A DNA stretch of 8,807 nucleotides from Aurantibacter sp034110465 (GCA_034110465.1 JAWUZD010000021.1:1-8807); one strand, 5' to 3'. Shown: positions 1-6,949, counted from the stretch's first letter. Notes: generated from the sequence alone by a model not told the origin. Program-made: numbers and translations.

Positions 1-1841
1 AATGCACCAAAGAAATCATCTTCTTTAAATGTTAAATCAGCTAAGTCTTCTTCCGTTGGTGCTGCAGGTAAATCAAACATTCCTGTTGCTGGGTCTAACG
101 GAGCAACAACTTGTCTAAAGTCTTCCCAGCGAACACCACCCGCTAAGCGCCAGCTGTTGTTGAAGAAAAAGTCAGCTTCTACATAATACGCATCAATCAT
201 TTGCCCTGAGTAATAATCATCACCCGCAACAGACGTGTCACGCATAATAATATCATTACCACTCAATGACTGATTTAGCATAACGTCATCAGTTAAGATG
301 CTATTTAATTGGTAACCTGTTAAATCAAGGTTATCAAAAGCAAGGGTATTGATATCTAAACGTCTGGCAAAAGCCTCTCTCGATTTCTTAACAAAGTTGC
401 CGCCAAACTTTAATTCAATTTCAGTGCTATCCAGCATTAACGGTAAAGATAAATTATAACCATAATTTTCCACTTCATCGTTTAAGTCTTGAAAGCTATA
501 ACGTGTTGCTGTTGTTGCATTTCGTAATGAGCTTTCATTAACGTAATCAAAAATTCCGTCTTCTGGCTGTCCATTGTAACCATCTGCAACGATATAGCGT
601 GTTTCAATATTTCCTGGCGCATAACGATTTGAACGTGCATCAGAGTAGAACCAATCAGCGCCGAGCCCCCACCAATCATTAAAATTATGTGTACCGCGAA
701 GTTGATTAGAAATCATCTCGCGCTCTTCATATATAACTTCTGTATCACGTACTCTTAAACCATCACTGATAGTTACGTTATTGGTGTTACCGCGTTTGTC
801 ACTTATTTCATCACGAGTATCGTGCAAAATTAACGAAGTAAAATCGATACGATGATCACGACGATATTCCAAACCAACACTTAACATACCTGAAAAGCGC
901 ACAGAATGTTCAGTGGTTTCAACATCATCAAAACCACGAACTAGTGACCAACTTCCATCGGAGCCTTGAGTAAAATCTTGTCCTTGATACCCTTCAGAAA
1001 CTTCCCATTTGTTGTCATAAGACACTGATGATAAAAAGCCTAGGCGGAAATCGTCAAAATCAAACTTGTTACCTAATGTCATATCTAAACCAGTATTGGG
1101 GTTGATACTTTCTTTTACTGGATCGTAATCACGATTAAGTTGTGCGGCTACTTGACGATTTTCTTCTTGGCTTAAGTCATTGATGGGTGTATAGCTTTGC
1201 CATAGCTGACTTAAATCTGAAGGCGCGGCACGAGTACCGTCATCAATGCCATACCAATCATCGTCACCGCCATTATACGTTAAACCATCATCGAAATTAT
1301 TGGTGTTCCCACCGAGCTTTCCTTTGATATTGAAAACAAAATCCGTAGGAATTGTTTTTAATCGTACATCAACATTACCACCAGCAAAATGCGCTGGCAT
1401 ACTGGGTGAATATGATTTTTGTACCGATAACGATTCAATAATACTTGATGGAAACAAATCAAGCGGAATTACTGTTCGTGTTGGATCTGGACTAGGAACA
1501 GCAGCGCCATTTAATTGTGTACTAGAAAAACGCTCGCCTAAGCCACGTACATAAATAAACTTGCCATCTACAAGCGTAATACCTGTAACACGACGAAGTG
1601 CCGCAGCAGCATCCGAATCTCCTGTTCGAGATATTTGCTCTGATCCTAATATATCAGCAACAAAAGCTTGGTTTTTTCGTTCTTGCATTACAGCACTTGC
1701 TGTACCTTTTAAGCGACTCGCTTTAACCACGACTTCTTCAATGGCTTCACTATCATCTTGTTCAGCCATTACTTGCCCTGTTGTTGCCATTACTGCAAGC
1801 GTCAGGGAAGATAAAGCAAAAGATTTAAACTTATTATTCAT
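1..1841 (-). CDS. TonB-dependent outer-membrane receptor, N-terminal part (gene runs off the left edge)
   Basis: The reading frame is open from an ATG at 1841 to the left edge, giving 613 complete residues without a stop. Residues 1-26 form a Sec signal peptide (basic start, hydrophobic core, likely cleavage after VMA). A TonB-box-like EEVVVKA follows at about 35-41. The plug domain covers about 50-165 and contains YVRGLGERFSSTQLNG and then PSPDPTRTVIPLDLFP, which are characteristic of large receptors in Alteromonadales. The remainder alternates aromatic and polar residues as expected for barrel strands; most of the C-terminal barrel is outside the window. Such receptors import scarce ligands across the outer membrane using TonB/ExbBD energy. 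The gene follows the beta-helix lipoprotein by 91 nt in the same direction with no recognisable promoter between them, so co-transcription from the Pho-type promoter near 4815-4892 is likely. Family assignment is firm; the substrate (perhaps a phosphorus compound) is inferred from context only. Confidence 0.93.
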   Translation of the reverse strand, partial: MNNKFKSFALSSLTLAVMATTGQVMAEQDDSEAIEEVVVKASRLKGTASAVMQERKNQAFVADILGSEQISRTGDSDAAAALRRVTGITLVDGKFIYVRGLGERFSSTQLNGAAVPSPDPTRTVIPLDLFPSSIIESLSVQKSYSPSMPAHFAGGNVDVRLKTIPTDFVFNIKGKLGGNTNNFDDGLTYNGGDDDWYGIDDGTRAAPSDLSQLWQSYTPINDLSQEENRQVAAQLNRDYDPVKESINPNTGLDMTLGNKFDFDDFRLGFLSSVSYDNKWEVSEGYQGQDFTQGSDGSWSLVRGFDDVETTEHSVRFSGMLSVGLEYRRDHRIDFTSLILHDTRDEISDKRGNTNNVTISDGLRVRDTEVIYEEREMISNQLRGTHNFNDWWGLGADWFYSDARSNRYAPGNIETRYIVADGYNGQPEDGIFDYVNESSLRNATTATRYSFQDLNDEVENYGYNLSLPLMLDSTEIELKFGGNFVKKSREAFARRLDINTLAFDNLDLTGYQLNSILTDDVMLNQSLSGNDIIMRDTSVAGDDYYSGQMIDAYYVEADFFFNNSWRLAGGVRWEDFRQVVAPLDPATGMFDLPAAPTEEDLADLTFKEDDFFGA

Positions 1842-1847
1842 TGTAAA

Positions 1848-1851
1848 CCTC
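1848..1851 (-). promoter_or_regulatory. Ribosome binding site deciding the receptor start
   Basis: GAGG lies 6 nt before the ATG at 1841. An in-frame ATG exists 12 nt further upstream (1851-1853), but it overlaps this GAGG and has no Shine-Dalgarno of its own. The ATG at 1841 also begins a normal signal peptide, so it is preferred. Confidence 0.7.
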
Positions 1852-1874
1852 ATGAATTAGGTATTGGAACATTA

Positions 1875-1918
1875 AAGTGCCGCAGCGCCCTTAAATAGAA
1901 AAGGTCACTACAGCACTT
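1875..1918 (-). other. Intergenic RNA hairpin between lipoprotein and receptor genes
   Basis: Read on the minus strand, AAGTGCTGTAG (1908-1918) pairs with CTGCGGCACTT (1875-1885) over 11 pairs including two G-U wobbles, with a 22-nt loop that can form a further CCTT/AAGG stem. The wobble pairs would be C-A mismatches in a plus-strand RNA, so the fold belongs to the minus-strand transcript. No U-run follows, so it is not a canonical terminator. It could set the relative expression of the two genes by mRNA processing or partial termination, as hairpins do between susD-like and susC-like genes; that role is inference. Confidence 0.4.
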
Positions 1919-1932
1919 GTTTAGCTAGGCTA

Positions 1933-4761
1933 TTACTCTAAACCTACAGTCCAGCCAGCAGTCCAGTCGTTTCCTTGCGTTACCGCGCCAATGTGGCCGG
2001 CATTGTCAAAGAAAGCGCTACCTGTGAAGTCTTTAGCTGTTGTTGTATCAATGGTGAACACACCGTTCAATACCGCGTTCATATCAGCAGCAGTTGAGTT
2101 ATCAGTATTTTGGTTAAGCACCCAATCTTGTGTATCAAGTAATACTGAGCCATCTGTTGCTTTTGAGTTTTTGAAATTTTCACTACAAGCAAACACTGAG
2201 TTAGAAATTACTGTATCACCAGCAATTGCTTGGTCAACCGTTACTGAAGACGTATCACCACCTTCAATTTCAAAACACTCCCCAGCCGCATTAGTTACCA
2301 CAAAATTATGAAGTTGCGCTTTTGTACCTTCACGTAAGTAGACACCTTCGCTATCTTTATCAGCCGTATCAAAACCGTTGCCTATGATAGTCATGTTAGC
2401 GATAGTAGGGTTAGATTGTGGTTGTTTATCTGGGTTTGAACCATCATTATCGGCTTCAATTGCACGGTTAGCAGCGCCATTGTTTGCGTCATGTTTTACC
2501 AGTACATATTGCATATTACCGCGATAACCGTTATCCCAATCAACGCTGTCATCTTGGTTGCCAGTTAAGACAACATACTTAAGGTTAACTGTGCCACCGA
2601 AGAACTCAACACCATCATCTGCATTTTCATGTACTTGTAAATATTCAACTTTAGTACCTGAACCAACACCACCAAATGTTACACCGTTAAGTTCATTATC
2701 TGGTGCAATTTCATAACCCGCATGTTTAACAACAACATAACGAAGTGTTCCTGAATTATCTTCATCATCAGTACCACCAAATACGGCACCTTCTTCTACA
2801 CCTTCAACTTGAAGTGCACAATCACTGCCGTCTGATGGACATTTGTTTGACTGAGCATTACCAAGGATTACAATACCACCCCATTGACCATGACCAGTCT
2901 CTTCACCAACAATATCTTCACTTGAAGTGAAAGTGATTGGCGCGGTGCTGCTACCTAATGCTTCAATTTTAGAGTCACGGCTAACAACTAAGTAATCGCC
3001 ACCTGAGCGACCAAATAATGTTGTGCCTGCTTCAATAGAAAGTGTCGCGCTGTTTGCTTTGTCTTCACCAACAAATACTGGACCATCTAATGCGTATAAG
3101 TTGTTAGCAGTTAACGTTATATCGCTAGTGATTTTACCCGAAATCTCACATGTCGTTGTTGTACCGTCAGCAGGTGTAATAGACGTTGTACCTGTTGGGC
3201 AACCTTCAACTTCAGCTTGAGCAGTTACAATACCGCCCCCAAAACCAAATGCCCAACCTTGACGCCAGTCGTTACTGCCATCAAATGCACCAATATAATC
3301 AACGCTATCAAAAAAGCCATCTTGTGTGCTTGATACATCTTGACCTGCGCCAGCGGCAACTAATGGAGAATTACTATCAGGTACTCCTGATTCATTAATT
3401 AAGAGTGATGATGAAACACTATTAGATGGCTCAGCAGTGAACCAAGACTCTAAATCTAATAATACTGAGCCATCAGCTGCTTTAGCATTTTTAAAGTTTT
3501 CACCATTAGTACATGCTATAACAGAGTTTTGTATGACTATTTTACCGCTATTGGCGTTATCAACAGTAACTGAAGAAGTGTCCCCTCCTTCAAACTCTAA
3601 ACATTCGCCCATTTCCGTTGGACCTGTTACCACTGTATTGAAAATTTTAGCGGCTGTACCTTCGCGAAGATAAATACCTTCACTGTCTTTATCCGCGGTA
3701 TTAAAGTTGTTACCAATAATCGTCATGTTAGACAATGTAGGATTAGACTGTGGTTCTTTTGCTGGATTTGAACCATCGTTGTCCGCTTCAATTGCACGGT
3801 TAGCAACGCCTGCATTTTTAGCATGCTCAATATAAATATGTTGAAGCTTACCTTTAAATCCGTTGTCCCAATCAACACTGTCATCTTGGTTTGCCGTTAA
3901 CACTAAGTGTTTAACATTTGACGCACCACAAAAAAACTCAACACCATCATCAGCATTTGAGTGAACTTGAATGTAGTCAAGCGTAGTACCTGAGCCAACA
4001 CCACCAAAAGTGATACCGTTCAATTCATTATCAGGGGCAATTTCATAACCTGCATACTTAACAACTACGTATTTTAAAACACCTGAGTTATCTTCTAAAT
4101 CAGTACCACCAAAGACAGCACCTTCAGAAACACCTTCAACCTGCAAAGCACAATCACTACCATCAGTTGGGCATTTGTTTGATGGTGCGTTACCTAGAAT
4201 TACCATACCGCCCCATTGGCCAGCATCGGTTGCTTCACCTTGAACATCTTGTAAAGAAGTCATGATGATTGGCTGAGATTTTGACCCTTCAGCCATAATT
4301 TTAGCATCACGGTGAACAACTAAATAATCGTTTCCTGATTGACCAAATAATACAGTACCTGGCTCAATTGTTAAGGTTACATCATCAGCACTACGCGCTG
4401 CTAAACCACCTACTTCTAAACCACCACTTACTGCGTACATTACCGTTTTACCGTTACCGTCTTGGGCAACTAACGTTGTGTTTTCTGAAATACGTGTGTC
4501 AAGTACTTGTACTTGAACATCAAAACCCATTGCTGCTGAAACTTGTGTGCTTAGTGCTGAATTAGACTTACCAGCTAACGCAGTACTATCAGGTGTTGTT
4601 GGCGTTGTAGGTGCTGGATTGTTAATAATGGTATCGCCTACTGAGTTATCAACATTTGAGTCAAGGTTAATATCACCACCACATGCGGCAAGACCAAAAG
4701 ATAAGGCAGTAACAATAGCTGCATTTGTAGCACTGTGCTTAAAAAACTTATTCAATTTCAT
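1933..4761 (-). CDS. Large lipoprotein with duplicated beta-helix-like domain, candidate partner of the TonB receptor
   Basis: The product has 942 residues. The signal peptide ends in a lipobox LAAC (24-27); the mature protein starts CGGD, lacking the Asp at +2 that retains lipoproteins in the inner membrane in enterobacteria, so an outer-membrane location is expected. A Thr/Pro/Asp/Ser-rich linker (about 30-70) leads to two homologous domains at about 129-503 and 573-937. Each contains FGxSGxDYLVV, GQWGG (from residues 181 and 625), a C-P-x-DGSD-C loop (C197/C204 and C641/C648), NELNG, GGVGSGT, QDDSVDWDNG and NRAIEADNDGSNP. The periodic short hydrophobic strands with Asn/Asp/Gly turns suggest a right-handed parallel beta-helix. 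Similar repeats occur in secreted Bacteroidetes proteins, from memory. GGAG lies 7 nt before the ATG. Catalytic function is not recognisable. Position directly upstream of a receptor gene and behind a Pho-type promoter suggests a ligand-capturing surface or periplasmic lipoprotein; this is inference. Confidence 0.92.
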   Translation of the reverse strand: MKLNKFFKHSATNAAIVTALSFGLAACGGDINLDSNVDNSVGDTIINNPAPTTPTTPDSTALAGKSNSALSTQVSAAMGFDVQVQVLDTRISENTTLVAQDGNGKTVMYAVSGGLEVGGLAARSADDVTLTIEPGTVLFGQSGNDYLVVHRDAKIMAEGSKSQPIIMTSLQDVQGEATDAGQWGGMVILGNAPSNKCPTDGSDCALQVEGVSEGAVFGGTDLEDNSGVLKYVVVKYAGYEIAPDNELNGITFGGVGSGTTLDYIQVHSNADDGVEFFCGASNVKHLVLTANQDDSVDWDNGFKGKLQHIYIEHAKNAGVANRAIEADNDGSNPAKEPQSNPTLSNMTIIGNNFNTADKDSEGIYLREGTAAKIFNTVVTGPTEMGECLEFEGGDTSSVTVDNANSGKIVIQNSVIACTNGENFKNAKAADGSVLLDLESWFTAEPSNSVSSSLLINESGVPDSNSPLVAAGAGQDVSSTQDGFFDSVDYIGAFDGSNDWRQGWAFGFGGGIVTAQAEVEGCPTGTTSITPADGTTTTCEISGKITSDITLTANNLYALDGPVFVGEDKANSATLSIEAGTTLFGRSGGDYLVVSRDSKIEALGSSTAPITFTSSEDIVGEETGHGQWGGIVILGNAQSNKCPSDGSDCALQVEGVEEGAVFGGTDDEDNSGTLRYVVVKHAGYEIAPDNELNGVTFGGVGSGTKVEYLQVHENADDGVEFFGGTVNLKYVVLTGNQDDSVDWDNGYRGNMQYVLVKHDANNGAANRAIEADNDGSNPDKQPQSNPTIANMTIIGNGFDTADKDSEGVYLREGTKAQLHNFVVTNAAGECFEIEGGDTSSVTVDQAIAGDTVISNSVFACSENFKNSKATDGSVLLDTQDWVLNQNTDNSTAADMNAVLNGVFTIDTTTAKDFTGSAFFDNAGHIGAVTQGNDWTAGWTVGLE
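1951..3045 (-). repeat. Second copy of the internal domain duplication (residues about 573-937)
   Basis: This segment is the C-terminal copy of the duplicated domain. Landmark motifs lie 444 residues after those of copy 1 at GQWGG and 434 residues after at the closing NDW-GW motif, so copy 1 carries about ten extra residues, mostly in its distal part. Protein identity is high by eye in the central block, whereas codons differ at many positions, so the duplication is not recent. Confidence 0.85.
3253..4377 (-). repeat. First copy of the internal domain duplication (residues about 129-503)
   Basis: This segment is the N-terminal copy. It differs from copy 2 by EFFCGASN in place of EFFGGTVN, which introduces an unpaired-looking cysteine, and by small insertions near TGPTEMGECLE and in the region before the closing DWRQGW motif. 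The two copies are joined by a linker with its own cysteine pair (EGCPTG and TTCEIS). Confidence 0.85.
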
Positions 4762-4768
4762 GTTTTTG

Positions 4769-4772
4769 CTCC
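4769..4772 (-). promoter_or_regulatory. Ribosome binding site of the beta-helix lipoprotein gene
   Basis: GGAG lies 7 nt upstream of the ATG at 4761. It supports that start, which also begins the lipoprotein signal peptide. Confidence 0.7.
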
Positions 4773-4814
4773 GAAGAGTTAGTTGTTTTAATAAGGATTA
4801 ATTAATTGCTCAAC

Positions 4815-4820
4815 ATGCTA
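4815..4820 (-). promoter_or_regulatory. -10 element of the Pho-type promoter for lipoprotein and receptor genes
   Basis: TAGCAT (4 of 6 to TATAAT) begins exactly 10 nt after the last 7-mer of the Pho-box array, the same spacing as in the E. coli phoA promoter. Transcription would start near 4808, leaving a leader of about 47 nt. There is no good -35 hexamer, as expected where PhoB replaces it. Confidence 0.6.
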
Positions 4821-4830
4821 CAAGAGAAAA

Positions 4831-4892
4831 ATGACAGAAATGTTGTAGAAATATGACCCTTTATTGACATTAATATGTCACTTTAATGACAA
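4831..4892 (-). promoter_or_regulatory. PhoB-binding array: six 7-mers at 11-bp period
   Basis: On the minus strand the 7-mers are, from distal to proximal: TTGTCAT (4886-4892), GTGACAT (4875-4881), ATGTCAA (4864-4870), GGGTCAT (4853-4859), CTACAAC (4842-4848) and CTGTCAT (4831-4837). Each is separated by a 4-nt A/T-only spacer (TAAA, ATTA, TAAA, ATTT, ATTT). Matches to the consensus CTGTCAT are 6, 5, 5, 5, 3 and 7 of 7. This is the classical Pho-box layout (7-nt half-site, 4-nt A/T spacer) repeated three times in tandem, indicating PhoB control of the lipoprotein and probably the receptor under phosphate limitation. Confidence 0.8.
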
Positions 4893-4972
4893 ACAAAGTT
4901 TTAACTAATGGAAGAGGGAAACAAAAAGAGCCACAGGTGCTTATTAACTATTAGTGGTTGGCCAATATGCTC

Positions 4973-5015
4973 TACTACTCCAAAAGCCTTGATTACTGGT
5001 AGCTTTGGAGTAGTA
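4973..5015 (-). terminator. Strong hairpin after the PhoX-like gene, possible terminator
   Basis: The arms at 4973-4987 and 5002-5015 are complementary over 14 pairs with one extra A, closing a 14-nt loop, and begin 18 nt beyond the TAG stop at 5034-5036. No U-run follows directly; a TCTTTTTGTTT tract occurs further downstream (4919-4929) behind only a weak stem (about 4930-4962). It probably ends or stabilises the PhoX-like mRNA before the separate Pho promoter of the lipoprotein gene. The rest of 4893-5033 shows nothing else recognisable. Confidence 0.5.
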
Positions 5016-5033
5016 AAACACTATATTTAAAAG

Positions 5034-6803
5034 CTATTCACCTTGAGGGTTATAAATCCAAAGCGCATTATTTACATGCTTACTGGTATCTTCACCAATT
5101 AACACACGACCATCATCCATAACGACTAAGTTGTCAGGGTTTGAGATACCATTTACATCACATTTGTTACCATTTGTATCGCCAGCAGAATTATATTCAC
5201 CCCCAACAACAACAGGCTCCATTCGATTTACATTAAAATCTGCATGTAAACCAAAACGATAAACAGCCCCACATGTGGCTGATGAATCAAGTTGAATATC
5301 ACCATCGGTATCAACCATGCCTTTACCCACTTCAGACATAGCAACATACATGAAAGGTACAGAGTTACTAGCTGCGCCATCATAATTGATCACGACACCT
5401 TCCATTTTTCGAAACTCAGTAGTTGCACCTTTAGCTTCAGCCGCACGAAGTGTTTCTAAAAAAGCGTACCTGTCGTCACCAGTACCATTGGTAGCCCAAT
5501 CATCAATTTCTGCTTGACTTATATAGCTAGTTTCTCCTTCAACATAATCTGCTTCAGTAATTCCATTATATGAATTTATCCATGTTTTAATCTCGCTATT
5601 ATTGCTGCTACCTAGCTCAATCCACTTTATATCGAAACCGGCTTTCGCTGGATCACTCGTTGCGTCCTGCGTTAATTTTGCCGCATATAGCGTACCTTCA
5701 CTAAGATCACCAGCAGTAGTAGCAACAAATTTATAAAAAGCTTTGTTTGAGCCGTCATCCGTTGTATAAACAGTTTTCCAATCAGGCATTACAACCGAAT
5801 TCTCATGAGCTACACGGCCTAAGGTAAAGTGTTTTACTGGTGTTGGGCTTGTTGAGGTAGGGTCAGTTATTTCAACAATGTAACCATAATCATATGGATT
5901 AGGTAAAGTTGACGTTGCTAAATAAGTTTGTAAGTTTTTAACATCTGTATAACTAGGGTAGCCGTCTAAATAAGCACTATTATTCCATTGCTCAGTATTT
6001 TCAGCTTCGTAGTTTTCTTCAGAAGTTAATGGTGTATTCCAAGGAGATAGTGTACCAAAACAATTGATTAACGTGCCTAATACAGTTGAAAAATCAACAT
6101 TCATTGCTTCACCAACAACCCAACTCCCTGTGTCTTCTTTTGTTAATTCAATACGACTCATTGCACCAGGGCGATCTTCCCAAGCAGTGAATAAATAACC
6201 CGTATCACCATTAGCTGAGGTAGGCACGAATGCATTGAAATCAGGATCTTGAGACTGCTTTATTTCAGTAATCTCATCAGAAGTTGTGATAGAACCTAGG
6301 CCGTGAGGCAGTTGGTTATCGAATGTATCTCCAGCACTCCCTAGTACTTGATAATTGCCAGCGACTAAGCGCACCTCAAGTTTTTCAGTATCAGTAACAG
6401 GCACTGTAAGGTCAGCTGTTAGCGGATCTAATGTGCTCCAGTCAAAACCTGTTACTACACCGACTTTTGCAGCGGTGTCATTACCAGATAAATCTGATGG
6501 ATGTTGCACATTAAAAAATAGCTCATCATTATCAGTCAAAAACATGCCAGTAATTTCAGCGCCAACAGGTACTGTGGCTAAACGCGTTAATTTCGCTGGG
6601 GTTGTCAAAGCTTGCCCATTAGAACCGTCGGTACCATTTGCGCCATTTATACCGTTAGTCCCATCTATACCATTTGTACCATCTATACCATTTGTACCAT
6701 CTACTCCATTACTTCCATCATCACCATCACACGCAGTTAACAGCGCAGAGCCAAGTATCACAGCAAGTAACGCAGCTACTTTCGTTTTTTTAATATTGAG
6801 CAT
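5034..6803 (-). CDS. PhoX-like (DUF839) phosphatase lipoprotein with collagen-like linker and permuted propeller
   Basis: The product has 589 residues. A Sec signal peptide with KK, no twin arginine, ends in lipobox LTAC (22-25), followed by DGDD. A Gly-X-Y stretch of 11 triplets (30-62) forms a linker. The rest matches the PhoX/DUF839 calcium-iron beta-propeller phosphatases: C248 and E263 in NCFGTLSPWNTPLTSEE keep the 15-residue spacing of the iron-binding Cys and Glu of Pseudomonas PhoX (C179/E194, from memory); GRVAHEN (E334), DD 349-350 before FYKFV, KMEGV (E468) and NPDNL (555) follow in canonical order. However, the EvTG...FxNxQHPG motif, normally C-terminal, is at 83-102 and the protein stops soon after NPDNL. 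PhoX enzymes hydrolyse phosphomonoesters outside the cytoplasm. AGGA lies 7 nt before the ATG. A Pho-box array controls the gene. Phosphatase activity is likely but unproven; a phosphodiesterase is an alternative. Confidence 0.85.
   Translation of the reverse strand: MLNIKKTKVAALLAVILGSALLTACDGDDGSNGVDGTNGIDGTNGIDGTNGINGANGTDGSNGQALTTPAKLTRLATVPVGAEITGMFLTDNDELFFNVQHPSDLSGNDTAAKVGVVTGFDWSTLDPLTADLTVPVTDTEKLEVRLVAGNYQVLGSAGDTFDNQLPHGLGSITTSDEITEIKQSQDPDFNAFVPTSANGDTGYLFTAWEDRPGAMSRIELTKEDTGSWVVGEAMNVDFSTVLGTLINCFGTLSPWNTPLTSEENYEAENTEQWNNSAYLDGYPSYTDVKNLQTYLATSTLPNPYDYGYIVEITDPTSTSPTPVKHFTLGRVAHENSVVMPDWKTVYTTDDGSNKAFYKFVATTAGDLSEGTLYAAKLTQDATSDPAKAGFDIKWIELGSSNNSEIKTWINSYNGITEADYVEGETSYISQAEIDDWATNGTGDDRYAFLETLRAAEAKGATTEFRKMEGVVINYDGAASNSVPFMYVAMSEVGKGMVDTDGDIQLDSSATCGAVYRFGLHADFNVNRMEPVVVGGEYNSAGDTNGNKCDVNGISNPDNLVVMDDGRVLIGEDTSKHVNNALWIYNPQGE
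6661..6704 (-). repeat. 18-bp tandem repeat encoding the collagen-like linker
   Basis: Two identical 18-bp units (6661-6678 and 6679-6696, plus-strand CCATCTATACCATTTGTA) and a partial third encode repeating GTNGID. The full Gly-X-Y coding stretch is 6618-6716, with degenerate units on both sides. Such identical units are prone to length change by slippage. Confidence 0.8.
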
Positions 6804-6810
6804 TTTAATT

Positions 6811-6814
6811 TCCT
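6811..6814 (-). promoter_or_regulatory. Ribosome binding site of the PhoX-like gene
   Basis: AGGA lies 7 nt before the ATG at 6803, supporting that start and the short signal peptide that follows. Confidence 0.65.
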
Positions 6815-6837
6815 AAGGTAGTTTTAATAATGCTATA

Positions 6838-6843
6838 AAGATA
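6838..6843 (-). promoter_or_regulatory. -10 element of the Pho-type promoter for the PhoX-like gene
   Basis: TATCTT (4 of 6) begins exactly 10 nt after the proximal Pho 7-mer, the same geometry as the promoter at 4815-4837. An overlapping alternative, TATAGC, lies at 6832-6837. Transcription would start near 6831, with a leader of about 27 nt. Confidence 0.6.
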
Positions 6844-6853
6844 GATGCCGACC

Positions 6854-6904
6854 ATGACAAATAAATGACTGAAAAATTAAGGATTTTTTAAATAAATATG
6901 ACAA
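6854..6904 (-). promoter_or_regulatory. PhoB-binding array upstream of the PhoX-like gene
   Basis: On the minus strand a strong proximal pair, CAGTCAT (6865-6871) and TTGTCAT (6854-6860), is separated by TTAT. Two degenerate 7-mers in the same 11-bp register (6876-6882 and 6887-6893) lead to a further TTGTCAT at 6898-6904, exactly in phase. Each good half-site matches CTGTCAT at 6 of 7 positions. The array lies in the 191-nt divergent region shared with the di-haem protein gene. Confidence 0.75.
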
Positions 6905-6949
6905 ACACATGAATAGCGAATAATTCAAATAACTGTAATATTTGTTTCG

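Noticed and set aside
1246..1860. Two plus-strand open frames of about 100 codons antisense to the receptor.
   Set aside because: They mirror the receptor plug and signal-peptide codons. The minus-strand frame has signal peptide, TonB box and plug motifs, which explains the openness.
1991..4801. Several plus-strand frames of 60-106 codons antisense to the 942-residue lipoprotein.
   Set aside because: They occur at similar places in both copies of the duplicated domain, as expected for shadows of a repeated coding sequence, and lack start signals.
4831..4892. The 11-bp periodic repeats as an iteron cluster or short CRISPR-like array.
   Set aside because: Units are 7 bp with A/T-only 4-nt spacers, match the PhoB half-site, and end 10 nt from a -10 element. 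There are no unique spacers of CRISPR length and no replication gene nearby.
6355..6816. A 153-codon plus-strand open frame antisense to the start of the PhoX-like gene, with Pro/Val/Ile-rich repeats.
   Set aside because: It is the complement of the Gly-X-Y repeat coding region. It has no credible ribosome site and overlaps a gene with clear family motifs, a signal peptide and a promoter.
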